Origin: DASSHC01 sp035693105
Lineage (GTDB): Bacteria > Chloroflexota > Chloroflexia > Thermomicrobiales > Thermomicrobiaceae
Direction of reading: 5' to 3'
Length of the DNA stretch: 8,571 nt
NCBI GenBank assembly: GCA_035693105.1
Contig: DASSHC010000016.1
Span: 1 to 8,571 of the forward strand
Translations under genes and position numbers: made by a program
Shown: positions 1 through 5,486 of the stretch, in pieces
How the letters are laid out: every line of letters starts with the position of its first letter
Numbering within the stretch: position 1 is the stretch's first letter
The notes under the pieces: model-generated
What the model was told of the DNA's origin: nothing
Seen by the model: only the letters and a program-made list of their open reading frames with translations
Database searches by the model: none

Positions 1-634
1 CGTCCTTGAGATCGGCGCCGGTGACGATCGTCTGGTAGACCGGTCCGTTCGCGGCAGGATTGTTCTGATCGTTCGGCGTCGTGGTGCTGCCGGTGGCGCC
101 GGCGACCGGGCTGGCCTCAGGAGTGGCCTCCGGCGTGGCGCCGGGAGTCGCCTCCGGCGTCCCGTTCGGCGTCGGAGTGCCCTTGCCGCTCTCGAAGTCG
201 GCCGCGCTGCCGGCGGTGGTGTTGACGACGGTGCCGACCGGAAGCGCCTGTCCCTGGGTGTCGATGATCTCCAGGAGGGCCGTCTGCTGCAGCACCTTGA
301 CCGCGTTCTGCGGATCTTGGACGCCCGGCAGCTCGACGATGATCTGGTCGTTGCCGCGCGTCTGGATCAGCGGCTCGCTGACGCCAAGGCCATTGACGCG
401 CCGCTCGATGGTATCGCGCTCACCTTGCAGCGTGCCGGAGGTAAGCGTTTGTCCTTTGGGCGGCTTGGCTTGCAGCACGACCTGCAGGCCGCCTTGCAGA
501 TCGAGCCCCTTGTGGATGGTGATGCCGTCCTTGATGCCGAACGGATTCAGCATTCCCGCCGGGAGATCGACCCAACCCGCGACCAGGGTGAGGATGACGA
601 TGAGGATGAGGGTGTACCAGGGCTTGAAACGCAA
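1..634 (-). CDS. secD: Protein translocase subunit SecD, N-terminal part (cut by window edge)
   Basis: SecD works with SecF and SecYEG at the cytoplasmic membrane and uses the proton motive force to help pull exported proteins across. The visible 211 residues show a short basic N-terminus, a membrane helix at about residues 7-22, and the family signature GLDLQGGLQVVLQA at 43-56. The periplasmic P1 region follows (ERRVNGLGVSEP at 77-88, IIVELPGV at 98-105), and TGADLKD begins at 205. I place the start at TTG (634): GAGGAG lies 7 bases upstream, and the protein then opens MRFKPWYT. A nearby ATG at 641 is in another frame. Residues about 152-198 form a Thr/Pro/Glu/Ala-rich linker inside P1, absent from textbook SecD, encoded by a 12-bp tandem repeat. 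The rest of the gene, and probably secF, lies to the left of the window. Confidence 0.93.
   Translation of the reverse strand, partial: MRFKPWYTLILIVILTLVAGWVDLPAGMLNPFGIKDGITIHKGLDLQGGLQVVLQAKPPKGQTLTSGTLQGERDTIERRVNGLGVSEPLIQTRGNDQIIVELPGVQDPQNAVKVLQQTALLEIIDTQGQALPVGTVVNTTAGSAADFESGKGTPTPNGTPEATPGATPEATPEASPVAGATGSTTTPNDQNNPAANGPVYQTIVTGADLKD
113..172 (-). repeat. 12-bp tandem repeat (5 units) encoding TPEA-type linker of SecD
   Basis: Five degenerate 12-base units start at 113, 125, 137, 149 and 161. Read on the coding strand they give four-residue units of the form T-P-E/G-A, with the 161-172 unit diverging to T-P-N-G. The reading frame of secD is kept, so units can be gained or lost without a frameshift. 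The surrounding linker (41-181) is also rich in Thr, Pro, Asn and Gly. Confidence 0.8.
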
Positions 635-726
635 CGCGCATCTCCTCAAGGCTGCAGGACAGGCTGCCGGGCAGCAGCAGCCGCAGTGACACGAACTCCC
701 GCATGGCGGGTGACGAACAGCGAGTA

Positions 727-755
727 AGTATAGCTAGCCGGAAGGTGCGGTGCAA
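727..755 (-). promoter_or_regulatory. Sigma-70 promoter of secD
   Basis: On the minus strand, a -35 TTGCAC (755-750) and a -10 TATACT (732-727) are separated by exactly 17 bases. Transcription would start near 720, giving a leader of about 86 nt before the TTG start at 634. The leader contains two small perfect hairpins: stem CCCGC/GCGGG at 698-710 and GCTGCC/GGCAGC at 663-675. The divergent MFS gene starts at 806; I saw no equally good promoter for it. Confidence 0.7.
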
Positions 756-805
756 AAACTCGAAGCACGATTGGTGACCGCGCGGCACGACGGAGGCGAC
801 GCGGC

Positions 806-2029
806 ATGATGCGACGGGGCGCCTGGCCCCTGCTGGCGGTGATGAGCGCCGACGGTCTGTCACGGCTTGGCTCGTCGCTGACCGCGGTGGCGATCCCCTG
901 GTTCGTGCTGGTGACGACCGGCAGCGCGGCCCGCACCGGGGTCACGGCGTTCGCCGAGGGACTGGGCGTGGTGCTGGCGCTCTTCTTCGGCGGCGCGATC
1001 GTCGACCGGCTCGCCTACCGCCGGGCGAGCGTGGTGGCGGATCTGACGGCGGGCTTGGCGATCGCCGTGATCCCGGCGCTGTATCACACTCTGGGCTTGC
1101 CTTTCGGGCTCCTGCTGGCGCTGGTCTTCCTCGGCGCGCTCCTGAATACCCCGGCACAGCTGGCGCGCTACAGCGCCTTGCCCGAGCTGGCCGCGCGGGC
1201 GAACTTGCGCTTCGCGCGAGCCAACGCGCTCTTCGAGGGTTTTCTCAGCGCCGCGGCGCTGGTCGGCCCGGCGCTGGCCGGCGTCTTGATCGCCCTGCTC
1301 GGCGCCGGCAACGTCCTCTGGCTCGACGCCGGCTCGTTCGGCGTCTCGGCGCTATTGCTCCTGGCCGTGCCGCGTGCCGTGCTCACGCCGGCGGCTCCGG
1401 GTGCGGGCTATTGGCGCGAGCTGGCCGCCGGGATCCGCGCGCTGCGGGGCGACGCGGTGCTCTACCCGCTGGTGCTCTACTTCGCCGCGATCAACCTGGC
1501 CATCGGTCCGATCGAGACGCTGATCGTGCCGGTCTACGCGCGCGAGATCTTCAACAGCCCGGTGGCGCTTGGGCTGATGTCGGCGGCTGGCGCGCTGGGT
1601 GCCCTGGGCGGCAACGTGCTCTACGGCTGGGTCGGCGAGCGGCTCTCCCGGCGCCGGGTCTTCGCCCTGGGCTTCCTGACCGTGCCGCTGGTCTACGCCG
1701 CGCTGGCGCTCCGCCCGGGGCTGACGCTGACGCTGGCCATCCTGGGCGCGCTCGGGCTGGCGCTGAGCGTGACCAACCTGCTGGAGTACGCCATCTACTT
1801 CGAGCGAATGCCGGAGTCGATGCGGGCGCGGCTGCTCGGCCTGACCGGAGCCCTAGGCTGGGGGCCGGTGCCGCTGGGGCGACTGGGCGCGGGCGCGCTG
1901 CTCGGCTGGCTCGGGCTGGTACCGGCGCTGGCGCTGCTCGCAGCGGTCTTCCTGCCGGTGCCGCTGGCGGTCTACCGGCTGCCGGAGTTGGAGTGCGTCA
2001 GCGCGTCGGGGTTGAAGCGTGAGACGTAA
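806..2029 (+). CDS. MFS transporter, exporter-like (MFS_3/EntS-like)
   Basis: A 407-residue integral membrane protein with about 12 hydrophobic segments, the usual size and topology for the major facilitator superfamily. The loop after the second helix carries the family's motif A, G-x-x-x-D-R-x-x-x-R-R (G63, D67, R68, R72, R73). The stretch LPELAARANLRFARANAL, followed by a GPALAG helix, is typical of MFS_3-type drug or siderophore exporters. The ATG at 806 has GGAGG 9 bases upstream (792-796); an ATG at 809 is the alternative. It is divergent from secD and convergent with the next minus-strand genes, so it is probably transcribed alone. The substrate cannot be told from sequence. Composition matches the GC-rich core genes. 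Confidence 0.88.
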   Translation: MMRRGAWPLLAVMSADGLSRLGSSLTAVAIPWFVLVTTGSAARTGVTAFAEGLGVVLALFFGGAIVDRLAYRRASVVADLTAGLAIAVIPALYHTLGLPFGLLLALVFLGALLNTPAQLARYSALPELAARANLRFARANALFEGFLSAAALVGPALAGVLIALLGAGNVLWLDAGSFGVSALLLLAVPRAVLTPAAPGAGYWRELAAGIRALRGDAVLYPLVLYFAAINLAIGPIETLIVPVYAREIFNSPVALGLMSAAGALGALGGNVLYGWVGERLSRRRVFALGFLTVPLVYAALALRPGLTLTLAILGALGLALSVTNLLEYAIYFERMPESMRARLLGLTGALGWGPVPLGRLGAGALLGWLGLVPALALLAAVFLPVPLAVYRLPELECVSASGLKRET

Positions 2030-2061
2030 CGCGAATGGGAGCCGTACTTCCTACAGTGGTC

Positions 2062-2148
2062 CCTCGGCCCCTCCAAGTTGGCTGGCCGTCAAACGAGAGG
2101 CGCGAGAGCGACAGTGGCTCCGACCCGAACTGGGGAGGGCGGCCGAGG
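2062..2148. repeat. Long-range inverted repeat between convergent genes
   Basis: CCTCGGCC at 2062-2069 is perfectly complementary to GGCCGAGG at 2141-2148. The pairing continues imperfectly inward (CCTCC at 2070-2074 against GGAGG at 2134-2138, and AGTT at 2076-2079 against AACT at 2128-2131). The roughly 48-base loop is long for a classical terminator and no T tract follows. It lies between the converging MFS gene and the DUF6338 cassette, so a transcription-end role is possible but unproven. Confidence 0.35.
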
Positions 2149-2150
2149 AA

Positions 2151-2354
2151 CTAGTTAGCCGCGGGATGCCGTTCCTCGGAGTTCCTCGCACGGGTTGGCG
2201 TCCTGTTTGGCTCAGATTGTGGACGAGGTTCGGGTCGAGGGCCCCGGCTCCCCCAGGGCGCTGGTGAAGTTGGACCGCTGCTTGGGGTATACGTTTTCAC
2301 CCCTTCTGGGTTGGCGGGAGCGGGTTGGGGCGTATTGTTGCGCTGGTTTTCCAT
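2151..2354 (-). CDS. Small proline-rich hypothetical protein
   Basis: A 67-residue open frame with 15 prolines and many Ser, Thr, Arg and Asn residues. It has no membrane helix or signal peptide and is probably disordered. I do not recognise the family. Support for a real gene is positional: the ATG at 2354 is preceded by GAGGTGG (2366-2360) with a 5-base spacer, and this Shine-Dalgarno sits directly after the stop codon of the upstream DUF6338-like gene (stop 2372-2370). Translational coupling is therefore likely. A GTG at 2363 is in frame but lies inside the Shine-Dalgarno, so I prefer the ATG. Features to note are a lone aromatic patch VKTYTP (19-24) and an Arg/Pro-rich second half. A chance frame cannot be excluded. 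Confidence 0.5.
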   Translation of the reverse strand: MENQRNNTPQPAPANPEGVKTYTPSSGPTSPAPWGSRGPRPEPRPQSEPNRTPTRARNSEERHPAAN

Positions 2355-2369
2355 GCTAGCCACCTCGTC

Positions 2370-3005
2370 TCAAGCCCAGAAGCGAATGAATCGAATCCGA
2401 GCGGCCGGTATGTAGACTCCGCCTCCGGGACGGGTGAGACCCGTGAAGTCCTCATCTACGGAAGTATAGTCCACGAGTGAGATATAGAGATCCCGGTGCT
2501 CCGGATCAATTGACGCGTGCGAACCCTCTTGCAAACGTCCGGCCAGCCAACCCCCATCGGTCAGAAACACCATCACCCAATCTCCAGCCTTGTTGTCGAT
2601 CGAGGCGAACCTTGCATCCCAAGCGGTATCGTGTGACTGGGGATGTTTGGTGACAAAGTATCGAAGAATGCCCTTCGGGTTGGCCTGGCTCCAGGCCAAC
2701 AGTTTGCCGACCACGACAGGCAAGAGCAGCACCGTGGCGAGCCAAATGAGAGCCGCGTACCAGCGGTGCCTGATTGCAAAGATCCAGACCTCGTGCTGAC
2801 TGGTGAACCGGCCACCAGCGAGCGCGAAGAGGAGCGCAGCAACTGGTGCGAGGCAGAGGGTGCTGAGGGCCAGCCAGCGGATGAACTCGAGTTGAGACTC
2901 GTTGCGCAGGCGTGACCGCTGGAGGCCCATTACGTAGCTCGCAATGTAGCCGGGCAGCAAGAAGGTAATCGTATAGAAAGCAATCTGAAAGCCGCTGATT
3001 GTCAT
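2370..3005 (-). CDS. DUF6338-like membrane protein
   Basis: A 211-residue protein with three hydrophobic helices (about 6-28, 42-64 and 83-105) and a soluble C-terminal domain from about 128. The layout resembles DUF6338 as I remember it: an early PGYIA-type helix, a conserved A-W-D (128-130), then a small beta-rich module with VMVFLTDGGWLAG (144-156), DLYI and GVYIPAARIRFIRF near the end. This alternation of strands around a DGG turn looks like a small SH3/Sm-like barrel, which is inference. No function is established for the family to my knowledge. It starts at ATG 3005 without an evident Shine-Dalgarno. A hand count over 2401-2760 gives 58% GC (210/360), clearly below the neighbouring core genes, which suggests acquisition by transfer. 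It forms a pair with the small proline-rich gene just downstream. Confidence 0.72.
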   Translation of the reverse strand: MTISGFQIAFYTITFLLPGYIASYVMGLQRSRLRNESQLEFIRWLALSTLCLAPVAALLFALAGGRFTSQHEVWIFAIRHRWYAALIWLATVLLLPVVVGKLLAWSQANPKGILRYFVTKHPQSHDTAWDARFASIDNKAGDWVMVFLTDGGWLAGRLQEGSHASIDPEHRDLYISLVDYTSVDEDFTGLTRPGGGVYIPAARIRFIRFWA

Positions 3006-3011
3006 GGCGCC

Positions 3012-3046
3012 ATTATGAGCGAAGAACAGCTGCTATAGACAGCTGC
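3012..3046 (-). promoter_or_regulatory. Possible promoter/operator of the DUF6338 gene with 13-bp-spaced repeats
   Basis: The octamer ACAGCTGC (plus strand) occurs at 3026-3033 and again at 3039-3046, 13 bases apart; the CAGCTG cores also make a 6-bp stem with a 7-base loop. On the minus strand, CATAAT (3017-3012) would be a -10 box only about 7 bases from the ATG at 3005, implying a leaderless transcript. That would fit the missing Shine-Dalgarno. No convincing -35 is visible. The element could instead be a relic at the end of the upstream nadD unit. Confidence 0.25.
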
Positions 3047-3109
3047 GTGTCTGCAGTTGGGAACAGAGGGACGAGAAACTGAGGGCAGTACGTGCGGCTC
3101 CGTCCCAAT

Positions 3110-3742
3110 TCAAACCTGCCCCAGCGTGCGGTAGAGTCCACGCGCGGAGATGTAGGCCTCGACGGCGGGGGGGACCTGGTAGGTGATCGGGGCGCCGTTG
3201 CGGACGCGCCGGCGTATGGCGCTGGCGGAGATGTCGATCTGCGGCACGTCGACGAAGTCGATGCGGTCGGCGGCCTCGGGCACCTGGGCGAGCACGGCGG
3301 GGAGATCGAGCGTCACCCCCGGGCGGCCGGCGACGGCGAGGCGGGCCTGGCGAACGATGCGCCCCGGCTCGTGCCAGGTGGGCAGATCGCGCAGCGAGTC
3401 GAGCCCGATCAGGAAGAAGAGCTGGGCGCCGGGGTGCTGACCGGCCAGAATCGCCAGCGTGTCGGCGGTGTAGGTCGGGCCCGAGCGCTCGACGTCGACC
3501 AGACTGACGGCGAAGTGGGGGTTGCCCTCGATGGCCAGGCGCAGCATGGCCAGACGATCCGCCACCGGGCTGATCGCGCGGCCGACCTTGTGCGGTGGGC
3601 TGCTGGTGGGCAGGAAGAGGACGCGCTCCAGCCCGAGGCGGTACCAGAACTCCTCGGCGATGATCAAGTGCCCGAGATGCACCGGATCGAAAGTGCCGCC
3701 GATGATCCCCAGCCGTGTCACCCCGCTCGCCACGTCACTCAC
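3110..3742 (-). CDS. nadD: Nicotinate-nucleotide adenylyltransferase NadD
   Basis: NadD joins nicotinate mononucleotide and ATP to form nicotinate adenine dinucleotide plus pyrophosphate, the penultimate step of NAD synthesis in the cytoplasm. The product is up to 210 residues, the normal size. It shows the nucleotidyltransferase signature GIIGGTFDPVHLGH (12-25) with H22 and H25 of the HxGH motif, the PTSSPPHK segment, LIGLDSLRDLPTWHEP, and the C-terminal ISASAIR motif (171-177). GTG at 3742 gives the full frame, but in-frame GTGs at 3733 and 3721 are as plausible. The 3721 start would give the compact MTRLGIIGGTFDP opening usual in the family, and no Shine-Dalgarno decides between them. Its usual genomic partners (obgE, rsfS) are not next to it here; the DUF6338 cassette lies downstream. 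Confidence 0.93.
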   Translation of the reverse strand: MSDVASGVTRLGIIGGTFDPVHLGHLIIAEEFWYRLGLERVLFLPTSSPPHKVGRAISPVADRLAMLRLAIEGNPHFAVSLVDVERSGPTYTADTLAILAGQHPGAQLFFLIGLDSLRDLPTWHEPGRIVRQARLAVAGRPGVTLDLPAVLAQVPEAADRIDFVDVPQIDISASAIRRRVRNGAPITYQVPPAVEAYISARGLYRTLGQV

Positions 3743-3787
3743 TCTCGCTCGCTCGCGCCGACGAGGCTCATCCTACCATTGCCTCGG

Positions 3788-3796
3788 TGCTAGACT
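3788..3796 (+). promoter_or_regulatory. Possible extended -10 element for the membrane gene at 3829
   Basis: TGCTAGACT matches the extended -10 form TGnTAnnnT (TG at 3788-3789, hexamer TAGACT at 3791-3796). Transcription would begin near 3803 and give a leader of about 26 nt that holds the Shine-Dalgarno GGGAGGA. No good -35 is present at 17 bases. Confidence 0.35.
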
Positions 3797-3828
3797 TCGC
3801 GGCTGGACTGTTCGCGGGAGGATCGCAG

Positions 3829-4686
3829 GTGGCTGGGGGTGTGGTGGACGCCGAGCGCTGGGAGCCGCCGGCCGCGACCGCGCATGGCGCCGCGCGCGCG
3901 CGCCGGCGACGCACACAGACCAACTGGGGGGCGGCGCTCGAGCTGGTGAGTGGGCGGCTGCTGGCCGCGCTGATTTTCCTGATCGGCGGGCTCAGCCGCG
4001 CGCCGGCCCTCTGGCTGCCGCTCGCCGGCTGCGCGCTCGTCGCCGGGCTGATCCTGGCGGGTTGCCGCTATCACGGGCGCGCCGGAGCCGCCGCGCAGGT
4101 GATCTGGCTGGCCGACGCCGCCACGCTCGGTGTGCTGCTGCCGCTGCTCCTCTTCAACGCATTCGCCGCTACCGGCGCCGCACCGTTGCGGGCGTCTGAG
4201 GAGGCCGTCTACCTGGAGACGGCGGCGGGCGTGCTGCTGGTGCTGGCGGGACTCTTCCTCGCCGTCTCCTGGCGCGCCGGCGCGGACCGGCTGCTGACGG
4301 CCGTCGCGCTCGTACCGGCGGCGCTGCTGGTGCCGGGGCTGGCCGAGGCGCACCGCGATCTGCGCGACGCCACGGTCGCGGCCATGCTGGCGCTGGCCTG
4401 GCTGCTGGCGGCGCTGATCTCGCTGGCGGCGCGCTGGTTGGGCGGCCAGCCGGGCCGGCTACTGCCGCTGGCGGGCTACCTCGGCTTCACCTTTATTCTC
4501 TTAATCGGCGATCCGGGCTTCGTCACCTTCGGTGGCCAGGGCGCGCCGGTGGGGCTGGTCGAGCCGCTGCTGCTGCTGCTCTGCGGGCTCGGGCTACTGG
4601 GCGCCGCCATGGGTGGGCAGCGGCGCTCGCGTCAGCGGCGGGGCCGTCGGAGAGGGATCGTGGTCAACGAGGAGGATGGGGCGTAG
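3829..4686 (+). CDS. Polytopic membrane protein of unknown function
   Basis: I do not recognise the family. The protein has 285 residues, with a cytoplasmic-looking, Arg-rich N-terminus (about residues 1-35), about eight hydrophobic segments, and a strongly basic tail (RRSRQRRGRRRG) ending in an acidic NEEDG. By the positive-inside rule, an even number of helices puts both ends in the cytoplasm. No catalytic or transporter motif stands out. The GTG start at 3829 is chosen because GGGAGGA (3816-3822) lies 6 bases upstream; the longer in-frame start at 3715 would overlap the coding part of divergent nadD. The gene sits directly before the mraZ promoter region, in the same direction, but a hairpin and a strong new promoter separate it from the division operon. 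Codon use is as GC-rich as the core genes, so it is probably a resident, lineage-specific gene. Confidence 0.7.
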   Translation: MAGGVVDAERWEPPAATAHGAARARRRRTQTNWGAALELVSGRLLAALIFLIGGLSRAPALWLPLAGCALVAGLILAGCRYHGRAGAAAQVIWLADAATLGVLLPLLLFNAFAATGAAPLRASEEAVYLETAAGVLLVLAGLFLAVSWRAGADRLLTAVALVPAALLVPGLAEAHRDLRDATVAAMLALAWLLAALISLAARWLGGQPGRLLPLAGYLGFTFILLIGDPGFVTFGGQGAPVGLVEPLLLLLCGLGLLGAAMGGQRRSRQRRGRRRGIVVNEEDGA

Positions 4687-4692
4687 GGAAAC

Positions 4693-4719
4693 ACGGATCC
4701 CTCTACTGTAGGGATCCGT
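4693..4719 (+). terminator. Perfect hairpin after the membrane gene, terminator-like
   Basis: ACGGATCCCT (4693-4702) and AGGGATCCGT (4710-4719) form a perfect 10-bp stem with a 7-base loop, starting 6 bases after the stop codon at 4684-4686. No T tract follows, so it is not a canonical intrinsic terminator. It could act as an RNA 3'-end stabiliser or an operator palindrome instead. Confidence 0.5.
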
Positions 4720-4825
4720 CCTCACCCGGCGCCGGCACTTCTCGCTTCGCAGCGCCGGAGCGCCGCGCCGTAGCCAATTTGAACGAACATCGTGTACGAA
4801 CGATGGCCATTCGACATAAATTCGG

Positions 4826-4853
4826 TTGTCAAGCGGCGATCCACCGGTATAAT
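4826..4853 (+). promoter_or_regulatory. Sigma-70 promoter of the mraZ-rsmH-ftsL-ftsI operon
   Basis: TTGTCA (4826-4831) and a perfect TATAAT (4848-4853) are separated by 16 bases. It is the strongest promoter match in the window. Transcription should start near 4860, inside the GTGG repeat array and about 187 nt before the mraZ start. A 6-bp inverted repeat CATCGT/ACGATG (4788-4793, 4800-4805) lies just upstream. Confidence 0.85.
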
Positions 4854-4903
4854 GTGGACAACGGTGGGGCTCAGTGGGGATAAGTGGGGGCCGATGTGGA
4901 CAA
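4854..4903 (+). promoter_or_regulatory. MraZ operator: GTGG boxes at exact 10-bp spacing
   Basis: GTGG boxes begin at 4854, 4864, 4874 and 4884, exactly 10 bases apart, with a fifth at 4896 (12 bases on). Three of them read GTGGGG; the first and last read GTGGACAAC. Direct TGGGN-type repeats separated by 5 bases are the known MraZ-binding pattern in E. coli, and G-rich repeats upstream of mraZ occur widely. The array starts right after the -10 box and covers the expected start site, so bound MraZ would block transcription. That role is inferred from position. Confidence 0.75.
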
Positions 4904-5046
4904 CCGGCCGGCGTGGTGGGTCTCGGGGGGACACGAGCCCGGCGCGCACCACCAGCGCACTGAGTCAGCCTACCGGACGTTGAACGTCGAATCGATGGGG
5001 CCGCCCGCCGTGGGCGGCGCGGGAAGGCTATTGGGGGCGCCACTCC
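4860..5046 (+). other. Long mraZ leader (5' UTR) with short hairpins
   Basis: This stretch separates the expected transcript start from mraZ and has no convincing gene. It holds a 13-base palindrome, GACGTT-G-AACGTC (4976-4988), and a 7-bp perfect GC hairpin, GCCGCCC/GGGCGGC, with a 5-base loop (5000-5018). A bulged stem of GGGtCTCG against CGAGCCC is possible at about 4918-4940. The 5000-5018 hairpin ends 28 bases before the mraZ start. Confidence 0.45.
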
Positions 5047-5475
5047 GTGTTCCTCGGGCGATACAGCCATAGCCTGGATGCCAAGGGGCGCGTCGCCATC
5101 CCGGCGCGCTTCCGCGAGGAGATCGGCACCGAAGCCGTGCTGACTCGCGGCATCGACCGCTGCCTGTCGCTCTACCCGCTGAGCGCCTGGCAACCGCTGG
5201 CCGACAAGGTCTCCAGCCTCTCGATCAGCGATCCGGACGCGCGCGCGTTTCGCCGCATGTTCTTCGCCGAGGCCGCCAACGTGGAGTTCGACCGCCAAGG
5301 ACGCATGTTGATCCCGCCTGATCTGCGACGCTATGCCGGTCTCGACGGCGAGGCCCTGGTGGTAGGGATGCATACCTATGTCGAGATCTGGAGTCCGGCC
5401 GCCTGGGAGTCACAAGCGGAGCTGATGGACCGCGAGGGCTCCAGCATCGCTCAACGGCTCGCGTCGCTCATCTAG
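5047..5475 (+). CDS. mraZ: Transcriptional regulator MraZ
   Basis: MraZ is a ring-forming DNA-binding protein of the AbrB-like (SpoVT/MazE) fold that controls the division and cell-wall cluster. The 142-residue product is of normal length and has both expected half-repeats: LDAKGRVAIPARFR at 10-23 and FDRQGRMLIPPDLR at 81-94, each with the conserved D-x-x-G-R signature. The GTG start at 5047 gives the classical MFLGRYSHSLDAKGR opening; only a weak G-rich Shine-Dalgarno (GGGGG at 5033-5037) precedes it. The gene is first in the operon, with rsmH 11 bases downstream. The GTGG array at its promoter is the probable target, giving negative autoregulation. That is known for MraZ in other bacteria and inferred here. 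Confidence 0.96.
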   Translation: MFLGRYSHSLDAKGRVAIPARFREEIGTEAVLTRGIDRCLSLYPLSAWQPLADKVSSLSISDPDARAFRRMFFAEAANVEFDRQGRMLIPPDLRRYAGLDGEALVVGMHTYVEIWSPAAWESQAELMDREGSSIAQRLASLI

Positions 5476-5486
5476 GGAATCGCCTC

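Noticed and set aside
113..172. A CRISPR-like array
   Set aside because: The 12-base units are contiguous, degenerate and in frame within secD, with no spacers.
81..863. Overlapping open frames on both strands (81-689 plus, 317-727 plus, 420-863 minus)
   Set aside because: They are shadows of secD in other frames. The frame that matches SecD family motifs is the minus-strand one ending at 634; the low-complexity Arg/Ser/Pro-rich or His-rich products have no family character.
2019..2267. 82-residue plus-strand frame overlapping the end of the MFS gene
   Set aside because: It starts inside the MFS coding region without a convincing ribosome site, runs antisense through the better-supported small proline-rich gene, and has no recognisable features.
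3715..3828. Longer N-terminus for the membrane protein, starting at ATG 3715
   Set aside because: It would overlap the 5' coding part of divergent nadD and lacks a Shine-Dalgarno, whereas GTG 3829 has GGGAGGA at an ideal distance.
4854..4903. A replication origin suggested by DnaA-like boxes
   Set aside because: There are only two perfect boxes and one near match, no AT-rich unwinding region, and no dnaA, dnaN or rpmH nearby. A regulatory reading is better supported.
4594..5373. 259-residue minus-strand frame across the mraZ promoter and gene
   Set aside because: It covers the promoter, the repeat array and the mraZ coding region in antisense, and its product shows no family motifs.
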